37,637 nucleotides of DNA from Alphaproteobacteria bacterium (GCA_009782315.1 WRJH01000003.1:1-37637), one strand, 5' to 3'. Counted from the first letter of the stretch, positions 1 to 7,983 are shown. A program made the numbers and translations. The notes: generated by a model not told the origin, from the letters alone.

Positions 1-200
1 AGACGGCTCATAAGTTGCTCGACCGTCTCGATGGCGGGCTTCATCACAGCCACGTCTTTTTTTGTCGATTCCGACTGATACAATATCAGTAGGCGGTTCA
101 GGAAATCCCCCTTGTTGTCGAAATCGCTCCTATCGGATAGTTCATTGAATAACGCCTTGACCTCATCGCTTGCCCGGATTGCCAGAGGATTGTCTGCCAT
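1..200 (-). CDS. Partial gene of unknown function, 3' end cut by window edge
   Basis: An open frame starts at an ATG (198-200, minus) behind a G-rich Shine-Dalgarno-like stretch about ten bases upstream, and runs without stop to the window edge. The visible 66 residues are soluble and charged, begin MADNPLAIRASDEVKALF and contain GDFLNRLLILYQSE. Codons such as CTA, AGG, CGG and CTG are commoner here than in the neighbouring genes, which suggests a different origin. It has its own promoter (274-302) with four TGTTTACA-type boxes between promoter and start codon, a layout typical of an autoregulated DNA-binding protein of a plasmid or integrated element. The sequence recalls small plasmid or ICE DNA-binding proteins, but I cannot assign a family. 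Confidence 0.6.
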   Translation of the reverse strand, partial: MADNPLAIRASDEVKALFNELSDRSDFDNKGDFLNRLLILYQSESTKKDVAVMKPAIETVEQLMSR

Positions 201-218
201 TTCAAAAGCCCCCTTCTA

Positions 219-274
219 TGTAAACATCTAATAACAGTGTTTACAGTATGTTTACTTGTATTTTTATGTTTACA
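219..274. promoter_or_regulatory. Cluster of four TGTTTACA operator-like boxes
   Basis: TGTTTACA occurs at 238-245 and 267-274, TGTTTACT at 249-256, and the inverted form TGTAAACA at 219-226. All lie between the -10 box (274-279) and the start codon (200) of the minus-strand gene, where a repressor would block transcription. The palindromic relation TGTTTACA/TGTAAACA fits binding by a dimer. Autoregulation by the gene product is an inference. Confidence 0.55.
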
Positions 275-302
275 TTATATATCCATCTTCGAGCAAAGTC
301 AA
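274..302 (-). promoter_or_regulatory. Promoter of the partial gene
   Basis: On the minus strand a -35 box TTGACT (297-302) is followed by a 17-bp spacer and a perfect -10 box TATAAT (274-279). The operator boxes start at the -10 and continue downstream. Confidence 0.6.
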
Positions 303-342
303 AAGAAAAATTAAAAAACAAAAAAATACGAATCCGGGCGAA

Positions 343-882
343 TTATTTACGTCTGCGAATCCAATGAAAAACATATAAAGCAACGCCTATGCAAATAAAA
401 ATATCGGCGAAATTAAATGCCGGCCAATGATACCCCGCGTAATGAAAGTCCAAAAAGTCTATCACGGCGCCGAATCGTATGCGGTCTACCAGATTTCCAA
501 CGGCGCCGCCGATGATAAGGGCAAGCGATATGCGTTCCAACCGGCCGGGCGCGCGCAAAAGGACATGTCCGAAAAACCCGATGATTGCGGCGGTGATTAC
601 GACGATTGCAACCGGCGCCGCTTCGCCCAATGCACGGAACAAAGAAAACGACGTTCCTGGATTCCAAGTGAAAACAATATTGAAAAAATTGGTCACGCGC
701 GCCATCAGATAGGGATATGGAACCAGATTGAACGCCCGCCCGAACGCCGGCACGGAACCGGTCAAGAGATACAAAATATATCCCTTTGCAATCTGGTCGA
801 CAAGGACCAACACAAGGCATAAGGCACAAGGCATAAGGCATATGCGTTTTGTATTTGCCATAATTTTTTTCAACGACTTCAT
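343..882 (-). CDS. lspA: Lipoprotein signal peptidase (signal peptidase II)
   Basis: This integral inner-membrane aspartyl protease cuts signal peptides from diacylglyceryl-modified prolipoproteins. The 179-aa product has the family hallmarks: VDQIAKG after the first membrane helix, NPGTSFS, GGAVGNLVDRIRFG with the first catalytic Asp (D133), and FNFADIFICIG with the second (D160); the 27-residue spacing matches E. coli LspA. The start at 882 has an AGGA box six bases upstream. Residues about 14-25 of TM1 are encoded by a 7-bp repeat array (811-843), so this helix is partly built from repeat DNA. It follows tig by 56 bp and is probably cotranscribed with it. Its likely substrate in this window is the MliC-like lipoprotein. 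Confidence 0.97.
   Translation of the reverse strand: MKSLKKIMANTKRICLMPCALCLVLVLVDQIAKGYILYLLTGSVPAFGRAFNLVPYPYLMARVTNFFNIVFTWNPGTSFSLFRALGEAAPVAIVVITAAIIGFFGHVLLRAPGRLERISLALIIGGAVGNLVDRIRFGAVIDFLDFHYAGYHWPAFNFADIFICIGVALYVFHWIRRRK
811..843. repeat. Heptamer array, CATAAGG type, in lspA
   Basis: Four tandem units of CACAAGG/CATAAGG lie inside lspA and encode hydrophobic residues of TM1 (ICLMPCALCL). The array is inverted relative to the one at 919-949, making an inverted pair across the tig-lspA junction. Confidence 0.85.
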
Positions 883-918
883 ACCTTGTCCTTTATGTGC
901 GACATTTCGACAATTTTT

Positions 919-949
919 TATGCCTTATGCCCTATGCCTTATGCCTTAA
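919..949. repeat. Heptamer array, CATAAGG type, at tig stop
   Basis: About four units of TATGCCT/TATGCCC fill the tig-lspA gap. On the minus strand the tig stop codon TAA is part of the first unit (AAGGCATAA). Confidence 0.85.
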
Positions 950-2207
950 AAATTTCGTCCGGCTTTACCGTTTTTTCTTTTATCTTTGCCTGCGCGATCA
1001 TGGCGTCCAACGCCTTTTGTTCGAAAAGCATTCCGCGCATCATGGAAACCGCGTTCGGATTTTTGTTATAGAATTCGAAAACCTGCTGCGGGTTCGGATA
1101 TCCCGCCGCCTCTTTCCAGATTGTTTTCTGCAAATCTTCGTTTGTGACTTTGACATCGTTCGCGCTGCCCCATTCCGCCAGAACCAGGCCCAGTTTCACG
1201 CGGCGTTCGGCGTCTTTCATTTCTTTCTTTTCGTCGAATGCGACGCCTTTGCTTGTCGCTTCCCTTTTCGCCATGTCGAATTCCTGGGACACCAAAGTTT
1301 CAGGGATTTCCATTTTCACCTTGTCCGCCAGCATGTCCAAAAGCTCGTTCCGCATTTCGCGGCGCGCGGCGTCTTCGTACTGTTCCGCCAGTATGCGTTT
1401 TATGTGTTCGCGCAAATCGGCGGCGGATTCCCGGCCGACTTCTTTGGCAAAGGCATCGGACAGTTCTGGCAGAATGGATTTCCGAATTTCATGTATTTCG
1501 ATTTCAAACTTTGTCTTTTGCCCGGCCAGATTTGGCGCGTGATAGTCTTTCGGAAATGTGACGTCGATATCAAACTTGTCGCCCGTTTTATGGCCGACGA
1601 TTTTTTCTTCGAATCCGGGTATGAAAGACCCGCTGCCCAGGACCAGGCGATGCTTTTTCGCCTCTCCCCCTTCGAACGGTTCGTTTCCTAAAAACCCTTT
1701 GAAATCAATGACGGTAACGTCGCCGTTTTGGGCCTTGTATCCGGCGTCCTGCATTTCGAACGTCGCGCGGGATTTCCGCAGGTTGTCCAAAGATTTTTCA
1801 ATTTCGCTTTCCGGCACTTCGGCGATTTTTTTCGTAATTGTGAACCCCGACAATTCGATTTTCGGCAGCGCCGGCAGTACGTCGAATTCGATTGAGTACT
1901 CAACATCCTGTCCGCGCGCGAATTTCGTTATATCGGCCTTTGGCGCGCCGGCCAGGCGCAGATTCTTTTCCTTTGCATAGGCATCCATATCCGCGTTCAT
2001 CAGCTTGTCGACGGCGTCGGCATGCGCGGCGTCGCCGTATTTCTGTTGCAGAATATTCATCGGAATTTTGCCCGGACGAAATCCCGGTATTTTCGCCTTT
2101 TCGCCGTATTTGGCCAGTATTTCACAGGCAGATTTCTGTATTTCATCGGCGGTCAGCAAACCCGCGATATGATAATGCAAATCTTTGATTTTTTCTTTCT
2201 TGAACAT
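939..2207 (-). CDS. tig: Trigger factor, ribosome-bound chaperone and prolyl isomerase
   Basis: Trigger factor binds near the ribosomal exit tunnel and shields nascent chains. The 422-aa length is normal. The N-terminal ribosome-binding domain carries the signature loop GFRPGK (about residues 42-47). An FKBP-type PPIase domain follows (VIDFKGFLGNEPFEGG through GFEEKIVGHKTGDKF), then a long helical C-terminal chaperone domain. The ATG at 2207 has GGGG seven bases upstream, and a strong promoter lies at 2236-2263. It is first gene of a tig-lspA unit; clpP, its usual neighbour, is absent. The last codons run into a heptamer array that provides the stop codon. Confidence 0.97.
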   Translation of the reverse strand: MFKKEKIKDLHYHIAGLLTADEIQKSACEILAKYGEKAKIPGFRPGKIPMNILQQKYGDAAHADAVDKLMNADMDAYAKEKNLRLAGAPKADITKFARGQDVEYSIEFDVLPALPKIELSGFTITKKIAEVPESEIEKSLDNLRKSRATFEMQDAGYKAQNGDVTVIDFKGFLGNEPFEGGEAKKHRLVLGSGSFIPGFEEKIVGHKTGDKFDIDVTFPKDYHAPNLAGQKTKFEIEIHEIRKSILPELSDAFAKEVGRESAADLREHIKRILAEQYEDAARREMRNELLDMLADKVKMEIPETLVSQEFDMAKREATSKGVAFDEKKEMKDAERRVKLGLVLAEWGSANDVKVTNEDLQKTIWKEAAGYPNPQQVFEFYNKNPNAVSMMRGMLFEQKALDAMIAQAKIKEKTVKPDEIFKA

Positions 2208-2235
2208 ATAAACGCCCCTTTATTTCAGCCCGCCC

Positions 2236-2263
2236 ATTATAGTGTCAAATTGCCGGATTGCAA
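2236..2263 (-). promoter_or_regulatory. Promoter of tig-lspA
   Basis: The minus strand has TTGCAA (2258-2263), a 16-bp spacer, and a perfect TATAAT (2236-2241), about 30 bp upstream of the tig start codon. The same TTGCA-N16-TATAAT layout recurs elsewhere in the window. Confidence 0.7.
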
Positions 2264-2304
2264 CTTTTTTATACTTTACACAAGGGGCCCTTTTTCGGTA
2301 CATT

Positions 2305-3390
2305 ATGGATATGAGAAAACTGCTTGCTCTATGCTCTATGCTCTATGCTCTTGCGCCGCTGGCGGCGCACGCGTCCGAATACCGCGCGGCGATTGTCGCG
2401 GACATGGATACCGGCGCGATATTGTTCCGCGACCGCGACGAAGAATTGAACTATCCGGCCAGCCTTACCAAAATAATGACGCTTTATCTGACGTTCGACG
2501 CGCTGGAAAGCGGGCGCCTGCACCTTTCCGACCAACTGATAGTATCCGCGGCCGCGGCAAATGCGCCGCCTGTGAAACTGGGCCTGGCGGCGGGTTCGAA
2601 AATTTCCGTCGACGACGCGATAAAGGCGGTCGCGGTGCACAGCGCCAACGACGTCGCGCGCGTATTGGCCGAAAATCTGCGCGGCGGGCGCGAGGCTACC
2701 TTTGCATCAATGATGACGGACGTGGCGAACCAAATCGGTCTTTCCCAGACTAATTTTGAAAACGCGTCGGGACTTCCCGACGACGACCATCTGTCGTCCG
2801 CGCGGGATATCGCGCTGCTGGCCATCGCGATTCACCAGCATTTTCCGGGGTATTGGAAATATTTCGGAATACGGAATTGGACATACGGCGGCCGGACTTA
2901 TACGAACGGGAATAAATTGCTGGGCAACTATGCCGGCGCGAATGGCATGAAGACCGGATTTACGAACAGCGCGCGCTATTGCTTGGTCGCAACGGCGGCA
3001 CGCGACGGCAAGAATATTGTGACGGTTGTTTTGGGCGCGCCTAACCGGGATGTCCGTCTGAACGCCTCGCGGAAATTGCTGGACCGCGCTTTCGGAACGG
3101 AAAGCCGGGAATTGAAAATCGAAGACCCGGACGAACAAACCGCTGTGCAAAAACCGAAACCTGTTTCCAGCGGCGGCGGCAAATCGGGGGTACAATTCGG
3201 CGCATTCGGCAGTCGGAACGCCGCAACCGAACAGGCAAAAAAAGTCCAAAAATACACCGGCATTGTACCAAAAATAGAACAGACTGGGGGCATGTTCCGC
3301 GTCCGGGCTTACGGACTATCGGCGACCGCGGCGGACGGGGCGTGCAAAAAATTCCGCGACCAGAAACTGGATTGTTTTATAATCAAATGA
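2305..3390 (+). CDS. dacA: D-alanyl-D-alanine carboxypeptidase with SPOR domain
   Basis: This is a periplasmic penicillin-binding protein of the S11 (PBP5) family that trims the terminal D-Ala of peptidoglycan peptides. All three active-site motifs are visible: SLTK (S53), SAN (S113) and KTG (K216, in GMKTGFTNSA). The C-terminal 75 residues (GVQFGAFGSRNAA through CFIIK) form a SPOR domain that binds denuded septal glycan, as in alphaproteobacterial DacA-like proteins. The ATG at 2305 opens a good signal peptide (ending LAAHA); the open frame extends upstream but that part has no signal character. A second ATG lies at 2311. The hydrophobic core of the signal peptide (ALCSMLYAL) is encoded by a heptamer array. 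The stop overlaps the recR start (ATGA). Confidence 0.93.
   Translation: MDMRKLLALCSMLYALAPLAAHASEYRAAIVADMDTGAILFRDRDEELNYPASLTKIMTLYLTFDALESGRLHLSDQLIVSAAAANAPPVKLGLAAGSKISVDDAIKAVAVHSANDVARVLAENLRGGREATFASMMTDVANQIGLSQTNFENASGLPDDDHLSSARDIALLAIAIHQHFPGYWKYFGIRNWTYGGRTYTNGNKLLGNYAGANGMKTGFTNSARYCLVATAARDGKNIVTVVLGAPNRDVRLNASRKLLDRAFGTESRELKIEDPDEQTAVQKPKPVSSGGGKSGVQFGAFGSRNAATEQAKKVQKYTGIVPKIEQTGGMFRVRAYGLSATAADGACKKFRDQKLDCFIIK
2324..2351. repeat. Heptamer array, TGCTCTA type, in dacA signal peptide
   Basis: Four tandem units of TGCTCTA encode the h-region of the DacA signal peptide in frame. Confidence 0.85.
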
Positions 3391-3983
3391 ATTCGAAAAT
3401 AGAAAAATTAATCAAACAATTCGCAAAGCTGCCGCGCGTCGGCGGCCGCGCGGGTCAGCGGATTGTCCTGGGGCTTTTACAGGATAAAACCGGAAAATCG
3501 GCCGCCCTTGCGGCCGCATTGATTGATGCGGCGGAAAGCATCAAACCATGCGCGACCTGCGGCTGTTTGACCGAAAACAATCCTTGCGAATTCTGCCTTG
3601 ATGCGGGCCGCGAAAATGGCCAGCTGTGCCTGGTTCGGGATTTGGGCGACGTCTGGACATTGGAAAAATCGGGGGTGTTCCGCGGCCGGTACCATATTGT
3701 CGGCGGACTTTTGTCGGCGGCGACGGGAACGACGCCCGCCGATTTGAATATCGAAAATATCCCTTTGCGAATTGCGGCGGAAAACATTTCCGAAATTATT
3801 TTCGCATTGCCGAATACGGTCGAAGGCAAAACGACCCAGCATTTCATAATTAACAACTTGCAATTATCAATTAACAATTTGCAATTCACTGAATTGGCGT
3901 CGGGCGTGCCGCTGGGCGGCGATTTGGATTATATAGACGACGGCACATTAAATATAGCTTTCGGAAACAGAAAACAGATATGA
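3387..3983 (+). CDS. recR: Recombination mediator RecR
   Basis: RecR works with RecO (and RecF) to load RecA on SSB-coated single-stranded DNA. The 198-aa product has the helix-hairpin-helix start (LPRVGGRAGQRI), a C4 zinc motif (CATCGCLTENNPCEFC), a Toprim domain (LCLVRDLGDVWTLE) and the family end VPLGGDLDYIDDGTL. The ATG at 3387 overlaps the dacA stop by ATGA; the longer upstream frame is dacA overlap. A heptamer array (3846-3889) is inserted in the Toprim region and encodes INNLQLSINNLQF, a seven-residue periodic stretch. The stop overlaps the rsmA start. Confidence 0.95.
   Translation: MNSKIEKLIKQFAKLPRVGGRAGQRIVLGLLQDKTGKSAALAAALIDAAESIKPCATCGCLTENNPCEFCLDAGRENGQLCLVRDLGDVWTLEKSGVFRGRYHIVGGLLSAATGTTPADLNIENIPLRIAAENISEIIFALPNTVEGKTTQHFIINNLQLSINNLQFTELASGVPLGGDLDYIDDGTLNIAFGNRKQI
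3846..3889. repeat. Heptamer array, AATTAAC/AATTTGC type, in recR
   Basis: Six 7-bp units (AATTAAC, AACTTGC, AATTATC, AATTAAC, AATTTGC, AATTCAC) are read in frame within recR. Confidence 0.8.
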
Positions 3984-4861
3984 AAAACCCGTCTTTCGAC
4001 TTTCGACTTTCGACTTTCGACTCACTGGCGGCTCTGCCGCCTGTTTCCGAAATGATGCGCGCCGCGGGACTAGAGCCCAAAAAGCAATTCGGCCAGAATT
4101 TTTTATTCGATTTGAATCTGACCGGAAAGATAGCGCGCGCTGTTCCAAATATCGAAAATTCAACCGTTGTCGAAGTGGGACCGGGACCTGGCGGACTTAC
4201 CCGCGCGCTGCTTTTGGACGGCGCCCGCAAAGTCATCGCCATCGAAAAAGATAAAACAACCGCGCCGATTTTGGAACAAATCGCGGCGGCGGATGGGCGG
4301 TTGGAAATCATATTTGCGGACGCGTTGAAATTCGATTTTGCCCGGCTTGGGAAGATTTCCATCTGTTCCAATCTGCCCTATAACGTCGGCACGGAATTAT
4401 TGATTCGCTGGCTGCACGATATGGAAAATATTTCGTCCATGACATTGATGTTTCAACGCGAAGTTGCGGAACGAATTGTTGCCGCGCCCGGCACGGAACA
4501 TTACGGCCGCCTGTCGGTTTTGACATCGCTTTTAGCGGACGCAAAAATATTATTCGATGTTCCGAATACGGCGTTCGTACCCAGGCCGAAAGTTCAATCG
4601 GCGGTTGTCCAAATCATTCCGAAAAATGTAGGGGCGCGCACCCACCCCGCGAAATCTTTGATTTCGCCGGGACCCGGGGGAAACGCGCCCATAGATAAAA
4701 TCGAAAAACTTACTGCGAAACTTTTCGGCCAGCGCAGAAAGATGATTCGCGGAATCCTGCCCGGCGCCCTCTGGGAACAATTCGGGCTTTCAGGCACGGA
4801 AAGGGCCGAAGAATTAACACCTGAAAAATTTGCCGAAATCGCCGCCGCAAATGTGATATAA
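3980..4861 (+). CDS. rsmA: 16S rRNA dimethyladenosine transferase
   Basis: RsmA (KsgA) dimethylates two adjacent adenosines of the 16S rRNA 3' hairpin late in small-subunit assembly, using SAM. The 293-aa protein shows KKQFGQNFLFD, the SAM loop VVEVGPGPGGLT, and the catalytic NLPYNVG. The start overlaps the recR stop (ATGA). Two repeat insertions are visible: a TTTCGAC heptamer array encoding residues about 5-15 (SFDFRLSTFDS), and a palindromic element at 4628-4690 encoding about 21 extra residues ([10 protein letters not shown]... to GGNAP) between the catalytic domain and the C-terminal helical domain. Both are in frame, so the gene looks intact. It is the third gene of dacA-recR-rsmA-kefB. 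Confidence 0.96.
   Translation: MKNPSFDFRLSTFDSLAALPPVSEMMRAAGLEPKKQFGQNFLFDLNLTGKIARAVPNIENSTVVEVGPGPGGLTRALLLDGARKVIAIEKDKTTAPILEQIAAADGRLEIIFADALKFDFARLGKISICSNLPYNVGTELLIRWLHDMENISSMTLMFQREVAERIVAAPGTEHYGRLSVLTSLLADAKILFDVPNTAFVPRPKVQSAVVQIIPKNVGARTHPAKSLISPGPGGNAPIDKIEKLTAKLFGQRRKMIRGILPGALWEQFGLSGTERAEELTPEKFAEIAAANVI
3993..4022. repeat. Heptamer array, TTTCGAC type, in rsmA
   Basis: Four units of TTTCGAC encode the N-terminal tail of RsmA. The same heptamer recurs in valS (18685-18720) and after rplU (31810-31840). Confidence 0.88.
4628..4690. repeat. GTAGGGGCG palindromic element inside rsmA
   Basis: This 63-bp stretch is nearly identical to the complement of the intergenic element at 13127-13223. 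An inner hairpin differs by compensated changes (GCGAAATC-TTT-GATTTCGC here, GCGCAATC-TTC-GATTGCGC there). It is translated in frame. The closing half of the longer palindrome is missing. Confidence 0.85.
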
Positions 4862-4882
4862 TATCTGCAAAAGAGAGAGAAA

Positions 4883-6586
4883 ATGAATCTATCCATCCTT
4901 GTCATATTGGGCGTGGCTTTCGCGCTGGTCTATTTGCTGCGCGTGGCGCATGTCGGAACTTTAATCGCATTCCTGTTCGCCGGAATCGTCGCGGGGCCTT
5001 ACGGCCTGGGGCTTTGGGAATTAACCGACACCTGGTCGTTTCTGGGAGAAATAGGAATTATATTTTTATGGTTCAGTATGGGCCTGGAACTGAACACGCG
5101 GCGATTGTGGCAAATGCGCGATACGATATTCGGATTCGGCGCGGCCCAGGTTCTGGCGGTTGCGGTAATGTTGTTTCCGCTTTTGTTCGGCATTACGCCG
5201 TGGGGGATTTTGCCCGTTATTATGGTGTGCCTTTTGCTTTCCATGTCGTCCAGTTCAAGTGATTTGGATCTGCTTGCGGAACGGAATGAATTACAGACTA
5301 CATTGGGCCGGCAAAGTTTTTCGATTCTGCTGTTCCAGGACCTTTTGGCCATACCGCTTATCGCGATGGTTCCGATTTTCGCCGGGAAACAGTTTAATCT
5401 GGGCGCCGAAGTTATCGATATAACTGTCATGTCCGTCGGCCTTATTATCGGTGTCGTGATTGTCGGCCGGCTGGTTTTGCAACCGCTGATGCGGCACGTG
5501 TCGCGGTTGAAATCCAAAGAAGCGTCGCTGATTGCGATATTCCTGAATATCATCGGCTGGGTCGTGGTTATGGAATTCGTGGGACTGCCGCCGGCAATCG
5601 GCGCGTTCCTTGGCGGTATGTTGATGAGCGAGACGCTGTACAGACATCAAGTCCAATCCGAAATCGCGCCATACCGGATTTTGTTTTTATCGTTCTTTTT
5701 CATTGCGTTGGGCATGGGGTTGAATCTGCCTATGCTGGCCGCGAACTGGTGGCTGGTTGCGGGCGGCGCAATCCTGTTGGTCGGCGTAAAATTCATCGCG
5801 ATATATGCCGTCGCGCGCCTGCGCCGGGTTCATCGCCGCGAAGCGTTCCTGATTGCGCTGATATTGGCCCAGGGCGGCGAATTCGGTCTGTTGATATTGC
5901 AGATGATGCGGCAAAACGGGATAGAGGCGATACCGTTCCAACATTCCGAAATCCTGATGTCCGTCATAGTGGTGTCGATGATTATGACGCCTATATTGCT
6001 TGCCATATACGACCGGCTGTATGAATCTGGCAAACTGGTATCCGGCGCCCGCGCGCGCAAGGTAAATATCGGCGCGACCGAAAAACCCGAAGTGATTATA
6101 TGCGGATTTGGGCGCGTCGGGCAAACGATTGCGAAAATGATGGAATCCCAGAATATCCCGTATGCGGCCATAGACATGAATGTCGACGCGGTTGTTCGCG
6201 GCCGGAACGAAGGCTTTAACGTATTTTACGGCGACACTGCAAAGGCGGCTGTGCTGTCCGAAATCGGCCTGGCGCCGCGTCGGACTCGCGCGGTTGTGAT
6301 TGCGCTTGATAACGCCAGCATTGCGAAAAGCACGGTCCGCGCGGTAAAACAGGCGACGCCGAACGTCCGCATATTCGCCCGCGCAAGAAATCTGGAAGAA
6401 GCGCTGATATTGCAAAGAGAGGGGGCAAAGCTTGCATTGCCTGAAACGATTGAATCGTCGTTCATGCTTGGCGAACAGGTTTTGGAAACCCTTGGCATAA
6501 AACAGGATAAAATAGACATTCTGTTGTCCCGTCTGCGCGGCGACAATTACGCGACTCTTTCGAAAATCCTGGACCGGAATAAATAA
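4883..6586 (+). CDS. CPA2-family monovalent cation:proton antiporter with TrkA-N domain
   Basis: This inner-membrane protein probably exchanges K+ or Na+ for H+ and is gated through a cytoplasmic nucleotide-binding domain, as in KefB/KefC/YbaL. The first ~380 residues form about twelve hydrophobic segments of a Na+/H+ exchanger fold (LIAFLFAGIVAGPYGLGLW, FSMGLELNTRRLW, LLFQDLLAIPLI, AIGAFLGGMLMSE). Residues about 395-510 form a TrkA-N domain (EVIICGFGRVGQTIAK). No TrkA-C domain is seen, and the tail is short. The gene starts 21 bp after rsmA with an AGAGAGAG ribosome-binding site. The exact substrate cannot be read from sequence; YbaL/KefB-like is the best label. Confidence 0.9.
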   Translation: MNLSILVILGVAFALVYLLRVAHVGTLIAFLFAGIVAGPYGLGLWELTDTWSFLGEIGIIFLWFSMGLELNTRRLWQMRDTIFGFGAAQVLAVAVMLFPLLFGITPWGILPVIMVCLLLSMSSSSSDLDLLAERNELQTTLGRQSFSILLFQDLLAIPLIAMVPIFAGKQFNLGAEVIDITVMSVGLIIGVVIVGRLVLQPLMRHVSRLKSKEASLIAIFLNIIGWVVVMEFVGLPPAIGAFLGGMLMSETLYRHQVQSEIAPYRILFLSFFFIALGMGLNLPMLAANWWLVAGGAILLVGVKFIAIYAVARLRRVHRREAFLIALILAQGGEFGLLILQMMRQNGIEAIPFQHSEILMSVIVVSMIMTPILLAIYDRLYESGKLVSGARARKVNIGATEKPEVIICGFGRVGQTIAKMMESQNIPYAAIDMNVDAVVRGRNEGFNVFYGDTAKAAVLSEIGLAPRRTRAVVIALDNASIAKSTVRAVKQATPNVRIFARARNLEEALILQREGAKLALPETIESSFMLGEQVLETLGIKQDKIDILLSRLRGDNYATLSKILDRNK

Positions 6587-6587
6587 T

Positions 6588-6621
6588 TTCTGATTTAGGA
6601 TTTCGGATTTCTGATTTGGAG
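6588..6621. repeat. Heptamer array, ATTTCTG/ATTTAGG type (left arm)
   Basis: Five 7-bp units (ATTTCTG, ATTTAGG, ATTTCGG, ATTTCTG, ATTTGGA) start right at the stop codon of the antiporter gene. The array is inverted relative to that at 6688-6726. Confidence 0.85.
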
Positions 6622-6687
6622 ATTGATTGAAATACATACATTAAAATCAAACGATTTTTATGACTTATATATGAAGTATCGGCGCGC

Positions 6688-6726
6688 TCCAAATCCTAAA
6701 TCAGAAATCATATATCAGAAATCCTA
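6688..6726. repeat. Heptamer array, right arm of inverted pair
   Basis: Units of the complementary type (AAATCCT, AAATCAG, AAATCAT...) form the opposite arm to 6588-6621. The two could fold as a long hairpin with a ~65-base loop and may serve as an end signal for the antiporter transcript. Between the arms (6622-6687) I see no gene. Confidence 0.8.
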
Positions 6727-6734
6727 TTTTCCCC

Positions 6735-6762
6735 TTGCAAACGCCCAAATACCCCTTATAAT
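6735..6762 (+). promoter_or_regulatory. Promoter of the 290-aa orphan gene
   Basis: TTGCAA (6735-6740), a 16-bp spacer and TATAAT (6757-6762) lie 29 bp upstream of the start codon, the same arrangement as the tig promoter. Confidence 0.7.
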
Positions 6763-6791
6763 ATTTGTCAACTTGACCCAAAAGGAATGAC

Positions 6792-7664
6792 ATGGCAATA
6801 TTCATCGGCGGACGCACGCCAAAGAAAAAAGATTGGAAACATTCGGCGGCAAATATGCTGTCCTTGAAAACCGGCCCCGAATACAATGAAAACCCCATGC
6901 CGGGTATGGTGTTTCAATATATCTTGGACAATAAGAATGTCGGCAAAGCCGGCGCGGCCGGGGCCTTTGTTTACAACTATCTGCCGAAAATAAAAAGATA
7001 TGCAGACGGAACCTTTGAACTTATCGACCCCCATTATCTGGACACCTTCAAAAGCGGCGCCGGACGCGACCAACACGTCGCCATAATCTGCGACGACGGC
7101 TATGGCAAGCCTGTCTATGACACCCAATATTTAATCGGATGTATCCCAACCATAGTGGATTTGAATTTTCACTATGATGTTAAAGAAAAGAAAAAACTGC
7201 AAGAAAACCATGAAAAAGAAAGCAAAGCGGACTTTGACCATGACATACTCAACCTGGACCATTATGCCGGCGCCAGAATCGTGTCTATGGACAAAGAAAC
7301 GGTCGATATTCTGGGTCGCGACCCATATCAATTGCAACGCAAATACAATTGGGATAACGTGATTGTCAATCATGGACTGCACAGTATCTGGTTCACCAGA
7401 TTGGGCGTCAATTCTATTTTCGATTTCAAATATCGCGATGGCATTGAAAACGAAGCTACGTACGAATCAAAGCGCGAAATAGTTGCTGGCCTTGCGGCGG
7501 AATTCACATTGAACAATTACAAAATCTATGACAACGAAAACGTTTATGTGCCTCAACGCGTATTTCGCGACTATTGGGCGGAACATTTCGAACATGAAAA
7601 ACTAATATCTCTTGACCAGGCGCTGGCCATCCTGGGTCTGCAAACCCAAAGGCCCGGCAAATAA
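6792..7664 (+). CDS. Hypothetical cytoplasmic protein, 290 aa
   Basis: I do not recognise this protein. The ATG follows an AAGGA ribosome-binding site at good distance, it has its own promoter and ends in a strong terminator, so it is a real single-gene unit. There is no signal peptide or membrane segment. The composition is charged and aromatic. The middle has a very hydrophilic Lys/Glu stretch (about residues 129-150, EKKKLQENHEKESKADF) followed by FDHDILNLDHYAGARI. The C-terminal part (WDNVIVNHGLHSIWFTRLG onward) looks globular. Codon use resembles neighbouring genes. The two orphan genes near 36 kb have a similar plain, cytoplasmic look, but I see no shared motif. Confidence 0.75.
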   Translation: MAIFIGGRTPKKKDWKHSAANMLSLKTGPEYNENPMPGMVFQYILDNKNVGKAGAAGAFVYNYLPKIKRYADGTFELIDPHYLDTFKSGAGRDQHVAIICDDGYGKPVYDTQYLIGCIPTIVDLNFHYDVKEKKKLQENHEKESKADFDHDILNLDHYAGARIVSMDKETVDILGRDPYQLQRKYNWDNVIVNHGLHSIWFTRLGVNSIFDFKYRDGIENEATYESKREIVAGLAAEFTLNNYKIYDNENVYVPQRVFRDYWAEHFEHEKLISLDQALAILGLQTQRPGK

Positions 7665-7692
7665 AAAAATCCGCCTTTCGGCGGATTTTTTT
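7665..7692. terminator. Bidirectional terminator between orphan gene and rpsO
   Basis: A perfect stem ATCCGCC-TTTC-GGCGGAT is flanked by A runs on the left and T runs on the right. It can end transcripts from both the plus-strand gene and rpsO. Confidence 0.9.
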
Positions 7693-7963
7693 ACTTACGC
7701 AATCCCAATTTTTTAATCAGTGCTTCATAATTGGAAACGCTGTGTCTTTTGATATAGGCAAGCAGTTTTTTGCGGCGGTTGACCATTTTCAAAAGGCCGA
7801 ATTTCGAATGCTGGTCTTTCGGCATTTTTTTCATATGTTCGGTCAGGTTGATGATGCGTTCGGTCAGAACCGCAACCTGTGCCGGGGCGCTGCCGCCGTT
7901 GTCCTTGTCGGACGATTTGTATGCTTTGATAAGCTCTGTTTTTTTTGCTTTTACAATCGACAT
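7691..7963 (-). CDS. rpsO: 30S ribosomal protein S15
   Basis: S15 binds 16S rRNA helices 20-22 and starts assembly of the platform. The product is 90 aa, near the usual 89, with the family core QVAVLTERIINLTEHMK and the end VNRRKKLLAYIKRHSVSNY. The stop overlaps the bidirectional terminator. It follows truB, the common truB-rpsO order. No separate promoter is evident in the 39-bp gap, which holds a heptamer array, so rpsO may be the last gene of xseB-mutS-truB-rpsO. Confidence 0.97.
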   Translation of the reverse strand: MSIVKAKKTELIKAYKSSDKDNGGSAPAQVAVLTERIINLTEHMKKMPKDQHSKFGLLKMVNRRKKLLAYIKRHSVSNYEALIKKLGLRK

Positions 7964-7983
7964 TGTTTGCTCACTTTGTTCGC

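Noticed and set aside
883-938. Possible frameshift between tig and lspA
   Set aside because: Both proteins are complete with proper ends; the gap is only a heptamer array plus the lspA ribosome-binding site.
2242-2304. Upstream extension of dacA
   Set aside because: Those 21 residues would precede a normal signal peptide, and the region contains the likely -10 sequence and the tig promoter.
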